Shown in pieces: positions 53,515-62,522 of a stretch of DNA of 64,000 nucleotides. The notes below the pieces were generated by a model, which saw only the letters and a list, made by a program, of their open reading frames with translations, did no database searches and was not told the origin of the DNA. Origin of the DNA: Bradyrhizobium sp. AUGA SZCCT0283 (lineage in GTDB: Bacteria; Pseudomonadota; Alphaproteobacteria; Rhizobiales; Xanthobacteraceae); assembly GCF_018130385.1 (NCBI RefSeq), contig NZ_JAFCLU010000009.1:1-64000 (forward strand), read 5' to 3'. A program made the position numbers and the translations under genes. The first letter of the stretch is position 1. Each line of letters opens with the position of its first letter.

Positions 53515-54711
53515 TCAGCGAACGGCGCGCTCGACGGCGATGGCGGTCGCTTCACCGCCGCCGATGCACAACGCGGCGACGCCGCGTTTCAGGTTCCGCG
53601 CTTCCAGCGCATGCAGCAGCGTCACGATCAATCGCGCGCCGGTGGCGCCGATCGGGTGGCCGAGCGCGCAGGCGCCGCCATTGACGTTGAGTTTCTCGCG
53701 GGGAATGCCGAGATCCTTCTGCGCCGCCATCGCCACCACTGCGAACGCTTCGTTGATCTCGAACAGGTCAACATCGCTGACACTCCAGCCCACCTTGTCG
53801 AGCAGCTTGCGGATGGCGGGGATCGGCGCGGTGGTGAACCATTGCGGCTCCTGGCTGTGCGTGGCGTGGCCCTTGATCTCCGCGAGCACCGGCAGGCCGT
53901 CACGGTCGGCGAGCGAGCGCTTGGCCAGAATGAGCGCCGCGGCGCCGTCGGCATTGGCGGAGGAGGCGGCCGGCGTGATGGTGCCGTTGGCGCGGAACGC
54001 GGGCTTCAATCCGGGAATCTTGCCGGGGTCCACCTTGAGCGGATGCTCGTCATTGGCGACGACGCGTGGGCCTGTCTTTTCGGTCAGCGTGATTGACGCA
54101 ATCTCGGCCCTGAAGGCGCCGCCCTCGACCGCCTTGCGGGCGCGGTTCAGCGTCTCCATCGCATAGGTGTCCTGGTCCTTGCGGGTGAACTGGTAGGCCT
54201 CCGCGGTGGCCTCGCCGAAATCGCCCATCGAGCGGCCGGTCTCGTAGGCGTCTTCCAGCCCGTCCATCATCATGTGATCGATGATCCGGTCATGGCCGGC
54301 GCGATAGCCGGCCCGCGCCTTGGCCAGCAAATAGGGCGCATTGCTCATGCTCTCCATGCCGCCGGACAGCACGATCGCGGCCGAGCCCGCATTGATGATG
54401 TCGTGGGCCAGCATGGTCGCCTTCATGCCGGAGCCGCAGACCTTGTTGACGGTGGTGGCGCCGGCGGCATCCGGCAGTTTGGCGCCGCGGGCGGCCTGGC
54501 GTGCCGGCGCCTGGCCTTGTCCGGCCGGCAAGACGTTGCCCATGAAAACCTCATCGATCCGCTCGGGCGCCAGCTTGGCCCGTTCCAGCGCCGCGCCGAT
54601 CACGTGGGAGCCGAGCTTGTGGGCGCTGAGAGGCGACAACTCGCCCATGAAGCGGCCGAGCGGCGTGCGGGCGGCGGAAAGGATGACGACGGGGTCGGAA
54701 GCGGTGGCCAT
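53515..54711 (-). CDS. Acetyl-CoA acetyltransferase (thiolase)
   Basis: A 398-residue thiolase with nucleophile Cys92 (KVCGSGMKA), the GHPIGATGARL His motif and C-terminal Cys (CIGGGEATA). AGGAGA lies before ATG 54711. It cleaves or joins beta-ketoacyl-CoA. It is divergent from a TetR gene around a palindromic operator and is likely the final chain-cleavage step for the degradative cluster to its right. Confidence 0.95.
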   Translation of the reverse strand: MATASDPVVILSAARTPLGRFMGELSPLSAHKLGSHVIGAALERAKLAPERIDEVFMGNVLPAGQGQAPARQAARGAKLPDAAGATTVNKVCGSGMKATMLAHDIINAGSAAIVLSGGMESMSNAPYLLAKARAGYRAGHDRIIDHMMMDGLEDAYETGRSMGDFGEATAEAYQFTRKDQDTYAMETLNRARKAVEGGAFRAEIASITLTEKTGPRVVANDEHPLKVDPGKIPGLKPAFRANGTITPAASSANADGAAALILAKRSLADRDGLPVLAEIKGHATHSQEPQWFTTAPIPAIRKLLDKVGWSVSDVDLFEINEAFAVVAMAAQKDLGIPREKLNVNGGACALGHPIGATGARLIVTLLHALEARNLKRGVAALCIGGGEATAIAVERAVR

Positions 54712-54738
54712 GGCGAACTCTCCTGTTGATAGATGTTG

Positions 54739-54760
54739 TTATATGACGATAGTCATATAA
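54739..54760. promoter_or_regulatory. TetR-type operator between thiolase and TetR gene
   Basis: TTATATGAC-GATA-GTCATATAA, a perfect 9-base inverted repeat with a 4-base spacer. It lies 28 bases before the thiolase ATG and holds the core ATGAC-N4-GTCAT also found before the second TetR gene. Confidence 0.8.
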
Positions 54761-54883
54761 GATAGCCAGCATTGCAATGAAATGTTGCCGTGAACTTTCA
54801 AGGAAGCGCGGCTCCAGAATTGCTTCGAGGGGATGGGGACGGGTTGTGCAGCCGATCACCTTAGGACCTTGCACGGAGGGGCG

Positions 54884-55507
54884 ATGCGATACGTAGAAGA
54901 CCACAGGCGTCAAACCCACGATCGGATCGTTGAAAATGCCTCCTACGGTTTGCGCCAAAAGGGCGCGGAAGGGCTCAGTGTTGTCGAGTTAATGAAGCTC
55001 GCGGGTCTGACCCACGGTGGCTTCTATAACCATTTCGAGTCGCGTGCCGCGCTTGTCAGCGAGGCGATCGCCTTTGCGATGGACCAAACGACTGGGCGAT
55101 GGAAAAAACTGGCGAACGGGAAGGCCGACGGGGAACGCTTCGAGGCGTTGGTCGCTGATTATCTTAGTCCCCGGCATCGCGACAATCCTAAACACGGTTG
55201 CGCGCTTCCAACCCTGGCCGTCGATGTCGCGCGATCGAGTCCGAGCGAGCAGCAGGCCCTGGCTTCCAAACTGGAGAAGATGATCGATGCCCTTGTCGAG
55301 TTGCTTCCCGATGAGCGACTTGGACAGGCCCGCCAAATTGCGACAGGCGCTATCGCAACCATGGTGGGATCGATCGTGCTGTCGCGTGCCGTCGGCGCGG
55401 GGAAACTTTCCGACCGCATTCTCGAATCCGGCCGCAGGACCGCCGGCGGCCGGATTCGGAAGCCGAAACGAAGAACAACAAAGGCGACGCGCTGCGAAAA
55501 ATCATAA
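54884..55507 (+). CDS. TetR-family transcriptional regulator
   Basis: A 207-residue repressor. The N-terminal helix-turn-helix (LSVVELMKLAGLTHGGFYNHFESRAALV) is complete and the ligand domain follows. The start is ATG 54884 with GGAGGGG upstream; an earlier alternative codon at 54833 is not supported. It is transcribed towards the molybdoenzyme gene (15 bases on) and divergent from the thiolase, so it probably controls both. It is related in HTH sequence to the second TetR at 59482. Confidence 0.92.
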   Translation: MRYVEDHRRQTHDRIVENASYGLRQKGAEGLSVVELMKLAGLTHGGFYNHFESRAALVSEAIAFAMDQTTGRWKKLANGKADGERFEALVADYLSPRHRDNPKHGCALPTLAVDVARSSPSEQQALASKLEKMIDALVELLPDERLGQARQIATGAIATMVGSIVLSRAVGAGKLSDRILESGRRTAGGRIRKPKRRTTKATRCEKS

Positions 55508-55521
55508 CAAGGGAGGTCTCC

Positions 55522-57864
55522 ATGACGGCCGGCAAATGGCTCAAGACAGCCTGCAACCTGTGTTACATCAATTGCGGGATTGAAGTCCTGGTGAATGACG
55601 GGCGCCTCGAGAAAGTGCGGGGCGACCGTTCGAGCCCGAAATCACAGGGCTATCTGTGCAACAAGGCGACCCGAATTCCATATTATGCGCATCACAGGGA
55701 TCGGCTCACGACCCCGCTGCGCCGTCGCGCGGACGGCGGCTTCGATGAAATCGAGTGGGACGTGGCGATCGCAGAAATCGCGGAGCGGCTGCGAGACATC
55801 GTCGACAGATATGGCGGCAAGAGTATCGCCCTTTACGGCGGTGGCGGGCAGGGCAATCACGCCGGCGGCGCCTACGCCAGTGGATTGTTGCGCGCGCTGG
55901 GTTCGCGCAGCGTCTTCAATGCCCTTTCGCAGGAAAAAACCGGCGACTTCTGGGTCAATGGTCACATGTTCGGCAGCCAGACCTGCCATACCGCCGAAGA
56001 CGTGCATCATTGCGATCTCTTGCTTGTCATCGGCGCAAATCCCTGGATCGCGCACGGCTTCCCCAATGCGCGCGATCATCTCAATCAAATCCGCAAGGAT
56101 CCCGCACGCAAGCTGATCGTCATTGATCCCAGGCGAACCGAAACCGCCGAAATGGCGGATCTGCATCTCGCGGTTCGTCCCGGTGCCGACACGTTTCTCC
56201 TGGGCGCGCTGCTGGCCACGCTTGTCCGGTCCGACCGGATCGATCATGCCTTTATTGAGGAGCACACGATCGGCTTCGCGGAAGTGAGGCAGGCGCTATT
56301 AGATGTCCCCGTTGAAGAATGGGCTGCTGCCGCCGATATCTCGATCGCGGACCTGGAGCGTTGCGCCGCGATGATCGTGGCGGCGAAGGCCATGGTGGTG
56401 CGGGTCGAGCTTGGCATCCAGCAGGGCATCAACTCGACGCTCAACTCCTATCTCGAAAAGCTTCTAATCATGCTTTCCGGCAATTTCGGCCGTAAAGGTA
56501 CCAACCAATTGCATAGCTGGCTTCAACCGCTATGGGGAAATTCTCCGAACCAGACATTCGCACCGACCGGCGACGCGATTATTGGGGGCCTGTTGCCGCC
56601 CAACATTTTCCCCGAAGCGGTACTCAAAGACCATCCCGACCGGTTGCGCTGCGCCTGGATCGACAGTTCCAATCCCGCCAACACGGCCGCAAACACCGAG
56701 GCCGTGGAACGCGCGCTGCGCTCGCTCGACCTATGCGTTGTGGTCGACGTTGCGATGACCGAAACCGCACAGCTCGCGCATTACGTTCTCCCGGCGTCCT
56801 CACAGTTCGAGAAAACTGAATTCACCCTGTTCAACTTCGAATTTCCGACGAACTATTTTCATGTTCGTGCCGGTGTGTTGCCGCCGCTCGCCGGCACCTT
56901 GCCGGAACCCGAGATCTACACGCGGCTTGCCATCGCCCTGGGGCTTCTGCCAGGTGACAATGTGCTCGCGCCCCTGCGGGAGGCGGCGCGGCTTTCGCGA
57001 GCCGAGTTCGCCATCGCTTTTCGTGCTGTCATCGCTGAAAACCCCGGCGCGGTCGCTGCGCTCGTGCTCTATCACACGCTAGGGCAGACGCTTCCGGACG
57101 GCACGGCGGCTGCGGCACCCTTGTGGGGGGCGGCACTGGCTTGCGCGAAGCGATCGCCGCAAGCGGTGCGGCGGGCGATCGGCGCATCGGACGAGGTGGC
57201 GGATCACCAGCTCGGCGATCTCCTGTTCGACACTATCGTAGCCACCCGGCAAGGCACTGCCGTTACCCGGCACGACTATGATGAGGTCTGGTCATTGATC
57301 AGCCATTCGGACCGCAAGGTTCGGCTGGTGGTCCCGCAGATGCTGGAATGGCTGGCACGGCTCGATCCGCAAGCAGCGGGCGCGCCAAAAGAGTTTCCGT
57401 TCATGCTGGCGGCGGGTGGCCGCCGGTTGTTCAATGCCAACCAGATCTTTCGCGATCCCGCGTGGCGACGCGAGGATCCGGACGGCGCCATGTTGATCAA
57501 TTCGCGCGATCTGAGCGAGTTGGGCGCAGAGGATGGTGACTGGATCGCCGTCGAGTCGGTGATCGGACGGCTCGTCGTCCGCTGCAAGGTCGACGATGCC
57601 ATGCGGAATGGCCAGCTGGCGCTGCCGCACGGTTACGGTCAGGCATACCCGACGTCGGACGGAGAGCGCCTGGTCAACGGACCGCGTATCAATCTGCTCA
57701 CCGAGAGCGGCAACCGCGATCCCATTGCGGGCACGCCTTACCACAAGAACGTCGCCGTTCGTCTGACCCTCGTGTCCGCGCACGAGGCTGCTGCCTATCA
57801 GTCGCAGTCCGAGCGAATTCATATGAGGGCGGCCGGACAACAGTTCGAAGGGAGCGTTAAATGA
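55522..57864 (+). CDS. Molybdopterin oxidoreductase with N-terminal 4Fe-4S site
   Basis: A 780-residue DMSO-reductase-family enzyme. Four cysteines (CNLCYINC near residues 11-18, then GYLCNKA near 47) bind a [4Fe-4S] cluster; three cofactor domains and a C-terminal Molydop-binding domain (LINSRDLSELGAEDGDWIAVES) follow. No Tat signal, so it is cytoplasmic. The residue that coordinates molybdenum cannot be identified by eye. No electron-transfer subunit is encoded nearby. The stop overlaps the next SDR start. Within a fatty-acid-like catabolic cluster it may hydroxylate, reduce or hydrate an unusual substrate. Confidence 0.88.
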   Translation: MTAGKWLKTACNLCYINCGIEVLVNDGRLEKVRGDRSSPKSQGYLCNKATRIPYYAHHRDRLTTPLRRRADGGFDEIEWDVAIAEIAERLRDIVDRYGGKSIALYGGGGQGNHAGGAYASGLLRALGSRSVFNALSQEKTGDFWVNGHMFGSQTCHTAEDVHHCDLLLVIGANPWIAHGFPNARDHLNQIRKDPARKLIVIDPRRTETAEMADLHLAVRPGADTFLLGALLATLVRSDRIDHAFIEEHTIGFAEVRQALLDVPVEEWAAAADISIADLERCAAMIVAAKAMVVRVELGIQQGINSTLNSYLEKLLIMLSGNFGRKGTNQLHSWLQPLWGNSPNQTFAPTGDAIIGGLLPPNIFPEAVLKDHPDRLRCAWIDSSNPANTAANTEAVERALRSLDLCVVVDVAMTETAQLAHYVLPASSQFEKTEFTLFNFEFPTNYFHVRAGVLPPLAGTLPEPEIYTRLAIALGLLPGDNVLAPLREAARLSRAEFAIAFRAVIAENPGAVAALVLYHTLGQTLPDGTAAAAPLWGAALACAKRSPQAVRRAIGASDEVADHQLGDLLFDTIVATRQGTAVTRHDYDEVWSLISHSDRKVRLVVPQMLEWLARLDPQAAGAPKEFPFMLAAGGRRLFNANQIFRDPAWRREDPDGAMLINSRDLSELGAEDGDWIAVESVIGRLVVRCKVDDAMRNGQLALPHGYGQAYPTSDGERLVNGPRINLLTESGNRDPIAGTPYHKNVAVRLTLVSAHEAAAYQSQSERIHMRAAGQQFEGSVK

Positions 57865-58565
57865 CCGAGAAACCAATCGCGATCGTGACCGGGGTAGGGC
57901 CGGGCACGGGTGCTGCCATCGTCAAGCGCTTCTCTGCCGGCGGGTTCCGTATCATTGCACTTGCCCGCTCAGCGGAGCTCATCAATCGCCTTGCGCAAGA
58001 GCTTCCCGACGTGCACGCGGTGACCTGCGACGTCTCGGACGAGAGCCAGGTGCGGACCGTGGTCACTGACGTAAAGCGCCGTTTTGGCGCGGCCGAGGTT
58101 CTCATCCACAACGCGGTCGGAGGAGGCTGGGGAAGCTTTCGCGAGATCGATCCGAAGATGCTCAAAGGCAATTTCGAGGTCAACGTGATGGGCCTGTTGT
58201 ACCTGGCGCGCGAAGTGGCTCCTGACATGATCGATCGAGGGAGCGGCGCAATCCTGGTAACCGGAAACACGTCTTCGATCCGAGGCAAAGCCAATTTCGC
58301 CGGCTTCGCTCCGACAAAGGCAGCGCAGCGTATTCTGGCTGAGTCCATCGCGCGTGAAATGGGACCTCTCGGCGTCCACGTCTCCTATGTTCTCATTGAC
58401 GCCGTGATCGATACGCCCCGGATGCGTGCGCGGATGACCGACAGACCGGACGAATTCTTCATCAAACCTGCCGCCATCGCCGACGAACTGTACCATCTCT
58501 ACTGTCAGGATCGATCGGCTTGGTCATTCCTCGCGGAACTGCGGCCATTCCGCGAAAATTGGTGA
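57861..58565 (+). CDS. SDR-family protein lacking the catalytic tyrosine
   Basis: A 234-residue Rossmann protein. The cofactor motif is TGVGPGTG (residues 10-17) and the HNA motif (IHNAVGGG) replaces NNAG. The catalytic YxxxK is FxxxK, Phe149 to Lys153 (FAPTK), with Ser138/Ser139 before it. Loss of the Tyr should impair ordinary dehydrogenase chemistry, although such sequences form a subgroup of their own. It overlaps the molybdoenzyme gene by four bases (ATGA), so it is translationally coupled. Confidence 0.88.
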   Translation: MTEKPIAIVTGVGPGTGAAIVKRFSAGGFRIIALARSAELINRLAQELPDVHAVTCDVSDESQVRTVVTDVKRRFGAAEVLIHNAVGGGWGSFREIDPKMLKGNFEVNVMGLLYLAREVAPDMIDRGSGAILVTGNTSSIRGKANFAGFAPTKAAQRILAESIAREMGPLGVHVSYVLIDAVIDTPRMRARMTDRPDEFFIKPAAIADELYHLYCQDRSAWSFLAELRPFRENW

Positions 58566-58643
58566 CCATGGCCGGTGAGAAACACGGTCTCGATTACTCC
58601 ATTTAGCGAACCGCTCAGACGCAGGACTTGAAAGGTCGAAACC

Positions 58644-59465
58644 ATGTCTGATGGGTCAATCTCGATTGATACAGGGACAGATGAATTGCTGTGTGCGATC
58701 CGGGATCGCGTCGCCGTGATCACCTTGAATCGACCTGAGGCACGAAATTCGCTGTCCGACAATCTCACGCCGGCGTTGCGCAGGATGATCAAGCGCAACG
58801 GTGACGATCCGGACGTCGGCGCACTGCTGATTACGGGTGCAGGCAGCGCCTTCTGTTCCGGCGGCGACGTCAAGGGGATGGGCGGCAACTCTGCTGCACC
58901 GGCCATGTCAATCAGCGACAAGGTTGCGCGACTGAAGGAACGTCAGCGAACCCTGACCGGCGTGCTTGTCTCGGTGCGTAAACCCACCATCGCGGCCCTA
59001 CCGGGACCTGCGGCTGGCGCAGGGCTTGCGATCGCGCTTGCCTGCGACATTCGTATCGGAGCCGAATCCACCATCATGACGACTGGTTATGCCAGAATTG
59101 CGCTCACCGGCGATTACGGCATTTCGTGGCTGTTGACCCGGCTGGCCGGGACGGCGCGTGCCCGCGAACTGATGTTCCTGTCCGAACGGATCGATGCACG
59201 CCGCTGCGAAGCACTGGGGCTGGTGAATCGCGTGGTGCCTGATGTTGACCTGCAGGATGAAGCGTTTGCATTGGCGAAGACGTTGGCGAACGGTCCGGGG
59301 AGTGCGTTTGCCTCCATCAAGGATAATCTCGATCTTGCGCTGTCGGCTGACTTCCTGACGTCATTGGATCATGAGGCCGAGAAGATGGTCCTCGCAGCGA
59401 GCACAGCGCAGCATACCGAAGCCGTGCGAGCCTTCATCGAGAAACGCGCTCCTAATTTCAGGTGA
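58644..59465 (+). CDS. Enoyl-CoA hydratase/isomerase family protein
   Basis: A 273-residue crotonase-fold protein with ALLITGAGSAFCSGGDVKGMGG (oxyanion hole) and GPAAGAGLAIALACDIRIG (second oxyanion hole). The usual hydratase Glu pair is not clear, so isomerase or hydrolase chemistry is possible. It follows the SDR and converges on the second TetR gene. It fits beta-oxidation-like processing of the pathway's acyl-CoA. Confidence 0.92.
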   Translation: MSDGSISIDTGTDELLCAIRDRVAVITLNRPEARNSLSDNLTPALRRMIKRNGDDPDVGALLITGAGSAFCSGGDVKGMGGNSAAPAMSISDKVARLKERQRTLTGVLVSVRKPTIAALPGPAAGAGLAIALACDIRIGAESTIMTTGYARIALTGDYGISWLLTRLAGTARARELMFLSERIDARRCEALGLVNRVVPDVDLQDEAFALAKTLANGPGSAFASIKDNLDLALSADFLTSLDHEAEKMVLAASTAQHTEAVRAFIEKRAPNFR

Positions 59466-59481
59466 GACTAGGCGGCTGAAG

Positions 59482-60081
59482 TCACTCCTCGGCCGATTTG
59501 TTTTCCGGGGATGGTCCGGCAATATCCGCCACCACGGCCGCAATCAGCGATTCCGCCAGAGGGTCGTCCGCAATCACCCGAGACAATATGACAGCGCCAA
59601 CCATCTCCGAGAGGATAGCCGCGGGATGTCTGCTGCCAGCGGCCCCTGGGTTCGCGGACGGCAGCTTCGCAATCTGGTCGAGATAGCCTTGAATCGCCGT
59701 GATGAAGACGGCGCGGAGAGCGGGATCGTCGCTCCGCGCGGCGTCTACGGCCAATGCTGGCAGAATGCACCCGGACCCTGGATCGTCACGGTGAGCCGAT
59801 GACACATAGCCTTCGATAAGCGCGCGAAGCGGATCTTTGGGCTTTTGGGCCAGTCCATTCTTCAGCAACGCTGTCGTGTTGGCGATCGCACGTTCGCTGG
59901 CCTTGACCGCCAGATCATCCTTTGAAGCGAAGTTGCGATAGAAGCCGCCATGAGTCAGCCCGGCTGCTTTCATGATGTCGGCAACGCCGATCCCTTCGAA
60001 TCCATGCTTGCGCAGCAGGCGCGCCGCAGTCTCGAGGATCTGCTCGCGGTTCTCCAGCGCCTTTACGCGCGACACCCTCAT
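59482..60081 (-). CDS. TetR-family transcriptional regulator
   Basis: A 199-residue repressor with helix-turn-helix IGVADIMKAAGLTHGGFYRNFASKDDL. The HTH shares GLTHGGFY with the other TetR here, suggesting related operators. ATG at 60081 faces two operator copies at 60184-60224. It is divergent from the alpha/beta-hydrolase gene across about 465 bases. Confidence 0.92.
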   Translation of the reverse strand: MRVSRVKALENREQILETAARLLRKHGFEGIGVADIMKAAGLTHGGFYRNFASKDDLAVKASERAIANTTALLKNGLAQKPKDPLRALIEGYVSSAHRDDPGSGCILPALAVDAARSDDPALRAVFITAIQGYLDQIAKLPSANPGAAGSRHPAAILSEMVGAVILSRVIADDPLAESLIAAVVADIAGPSPENKSAEE

Positions 60082-60183
60082 GGTTTGCTCACTCCGCTTG
60101 TCGCAGGACCGGACCTTCGTAAGATGGTCCTCGCCACGGGCCGAGCATTCTCAGATTCGCAAAAACTCCGCTTGACATGTTGC

Positions 60184-60224
60184 ATGACGACCATCATCTA
60201 TCAGATAAGATGACGGTCGTCATC
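60184..60224. promoter_or_regulatory. Paired TetR operators
   Basis: Two near-copies: ATGACGACCATCAT (60184-60197) and the perfect palindrome GATGAC-GGTC-GTCATC (60209-60224), 11 bases apart. The core ATGAC-N4-GTCAT equals that at 54739-54760. The two copies are also inverted relative to each other. Confidence 0.75.
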
Positions 60225-60293
60225 AAAAAAGTGAAGCGAAATGACCGCCGCCAGCCGACGAAGCGGACCGTTTCATAATTGAGGGGTAAAATA

Positions 60294-60446
60294 ATGCCGA
60301 GCCTGAAAGCGCCGGAGTGCAAGAAGACAGCATTCCTCGCCGGCGCGTCGAGTGGCATCGGCTAGGCCGCGCGGCAGGTCGCATTCGCCCGGCGTCCTCG
60401 GGCGCTGTTCGACAAGATTCTGCGATCGCAAATCGGGCTGGCGTAA
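60294..60446 (+). pseudogene. SDR dehydrogenase remnant with in-frame stop
   Basis: From an ATG at 60294 with a GAGGGG ribosome site the frame reads ...KTAFLAGASSGIG then TAG (60363-60365), then AARQVAFARRPRALFD. The string GASSGIG is the SDR cofactor motif, so this is the N-terminus of a third SDR gene. It ends after about 50 codons and the rest is deleted. It precedes the alpha/beta-hydrolase gene. A TAG in the exact glycine-rich loop makes it non-functional. Confidence 0.65.
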
Positions 60447-60546
60447 TCAGCACGTGTACTGCCGCGCAAATGGAGAGCCGTGCCGTCCGGCCGATTATCC
60501 GTCCCATCTTGGAGTGTTCGGTCCGAGCCGGACTATGGAGAAGACC

Positions 60547-61410
60547 ATGTCAAATACTGTTACTAACCTCGGGCGAGGGGTGCGCTACATAGATGCACCC
60601 ACGCTCTCGATAAATGTCGGGGGGACCAGTTTCGTCTACCGCGACATCGGTCCCCGCACCGGCGTGCCGCTAATTCTTCTCAACCATTGGGGCGCGGTTC
60701 TCGACAATTTTGATCCGCGGATTGTCGATGGTCTCGCCAGCAAGCATCGCGTGATCGCAACCAATTACAGGGGTATCGGTGCATCGGGCGGAACAGCGCC
60801 CGTGACCATCGATGAAATGGCGCGGGATGCGATTGCCCTGATCCGCGCGCTGGGCTTCGAGAAGGTCGATCTGCTCGGCTTTTCCCTCGGGGGATTTGTG
60901 GCGCAGGACGTCACATTGAAAGCACCGGACCTGGTGCGAAAGCTCATTTTGACTGGCACGGGGCCGGCGGGTGGCGAAGGTATCGACAAGGTGTGGCCGG
61001 TATCCTGGCCTTTGATGATCAAGGGCTTTCTGACGCTGCGGGACCCAAAATTCTACCTGTTTTTCACGTCCACGGCCAATGGCCGCCAAGCGGCGGCAGC
61101 CTTCCTGAAACGGCTGAAAGAGCGCAAAGCAGGCCGGGACAAGGGGCCTACGCCCAGCGCTTTCTTGCGGCAAGTCAAGGCGATCACTGCTTGGGGCCGA
61201 CAGGCGCCTCAAGATCTCGGCAGCATCCGCATCCCGGTGCTGATCGCGAATGGCGACAGCGATATCATGGTGCCGACCTCAAACAGCATCGATATGGCGC
61301 GCCGTATCCCGGGCGCAGAACTGATTATCTACGAAGATGCCGGTCATGGCGGGATTTTTCAGAACCACGACGATTTCGTGCCGAAGGCCTTGTCCTTCCT
61401 CGGCGCCTGA
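60547..61410 (+). CDS. Alpha/beta-hydrolase
   Basis: A 287-residue alpha/beta-hydrolase fold protein: oxyanion NHWGAVLDNF, nucleophile Ser in GFSLGG, a candidate Asp in NGDSDIMVP and His in DAGHGG. It may hydrolyse an ester, lactone or C-C bond. I start at ATG 60547 with GGAGAAG upstream; an ATG at 60535 is close. It is the first intact gene after the second TetR operators and is followed by the MDR gene after 34 bases. Confidence 0.9.
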   Translation: MSNTVTNLGRGVRYIDAPTLSINVGGTSFVYRDIGPRTGVPLILLNHWGAVLDNFDPRIVDGLASKHRVIATNYRGIGASGGTAPVTIDEMARDAIALIRALGFEKVDLLGFSLGGFVAQDVTLKAPDLVRKLILTGTGPAGGEGIDKVWPVSWPLMIKGFLTLRDPKFYLFFTSTANGRQAAAAFLKRLKERKAGRDKGPTPSAFLRQVKAITAWGRQAPQDLGSIRIPVLIANGDSDIMVPTSNSIDMARRIPGAELIIYEDAGHGGIFQNHDDFVPKALSFLGA

Positions 61411-61444
61411 CGCCGCGACAATATTTCAGATTGGAGAAGACACC

Positions 61445-62449
61445 ATGAAGGCATTCGTTGTCGACAAATACAAAAAGAAGGGCGCTCTGCGCTTGACCAA
61501 AGTACCGGAGCCGGAGGTGCGAGACGATGATGTCATGGTTCGAGTTCACGCAACCGGTGTGAACCTTCTGGACTCCAAGGTGCGGAACGGAGAGTTCAAA
61601 CTCTTCCTGCCGTATCGTCCGCCCTTCGTTCTGGGCCACGACGTTGCCGGGATCGTCACCCGGGTTGGCCCGAAGGTCAGGCGGTTCAAGGCGGGCGACG
61701 AGGTCTATGCACGGCCGCGCGATCATCGGATAGGAACATTCGCGGAATTCATTGCCGTGAATGAAACCGACGTGGCGCTAAAGCCCAAAAACATCAGCAT
61801 GGAAGAAGCCGCCTCCATCCCGCTGGTGGGGCTGACCGCCTGGCAGGCGCTGGTAGAGGTAGGCAAGCTGATGCCCGGTCAGAAGGTCTTCATTCAGGCC
61901 GGCTCCGGTGGTGTGGGAACTTTTGCCATCCAGCTCGCCAAACATCTCGGCGCGACAGTTGCGACGACGACGAGCACGAAAAATGTCGAGCTGGTCAAAA
62001 GCCTCGGTGCGGATGTGGTCATCGACTACAAGACGCAGGATTTCGAGAAGGTTTTGTCGGGCTACGATGTGGTCTTGCACAGCCAGGACGCCAAGGCGCT
62101 TGAAAAATCTCTGCGAGTGCTGAAGCCGGGTGGCTTCCTCGTTTCGATTTCGGGGCCGCCGGATCCCGATTTCGCCAAGGAGTTCGGTTTGAACCTGTTC
62201 CTGAAGCTGGTAATGCGGCTGCTGAGCCGTGGTGCGCGGAAGAAAGCCAAAAGCCTTGGTGTGCGCTATTCATTCCTGTTCATGCGTGCGGAGGGCCAGC
62301 AGCTGAGCGAAATCACGTCGCTGATCGAATCCGGCGTGATCCGTCCGGTCGTGGATAAAGTCTTTCCGTTTGAGAAGACTGGAGATGCGCTGACCTATGT
62401 CGAGACAGGACGCGCAAGAGGCAAGGTCGTCATTGCAGTGAAACAGTAG
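61445..62449 (+). CDS. NAD(P)-dependent medium-chain reductase without zinc site
   Basis: A 334-residue MDR-superfamily protein of the quinone-oxidoreductase/enoyl-reductase type. The nucleotide motif is AGSGGVGTFAIQLAK; the GHDVAG block lacks the catalytic zinc Cys and there is no structural zinc cluster, so it is probably a zinc-free NADPH enone or quinone reductase. ATG 61445 follows AGAAGACACC. It is in line with the upstream hydrolase and downstream SDR. Confidence 0.92.
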   Translation: MKAFVVDKYKKKGALRLTKVPEPEVRDDDVMVRVHATGVNLLDSKVRNGEFKLFLPYRPPFVLGHDVAGIVTRVGPKVRRFKAGDEVYARPRDHRIGTFAEFIAVNETDVALKPKNISMEEAASIPLVGLTAWQALVEVGKLMPGQKVFIQAGSGGVGTFAIQLAKHLGATVATTTSTKNVELVKSLGADVVIDYKTQDFEKVLSGYDVVLHSQDAKALEKSLRVLKPGGFLVSISGPPDPDFAKEFGLNLFLKLVMRLLSRGARKKAKSLGVRYSFLFMRAEGQQLSEITSLIESGVIRPVVDKVFPFEKTGDALTYVETGRARGKVVIAVKQ

Positions 62450-62522
62450 GTCCCCTAATGACGCGGCCTGAGTTGCGATGCCACGACGCTGGCCGGCCGC
62501 CAAACGCATCTGAGGAAGCATC

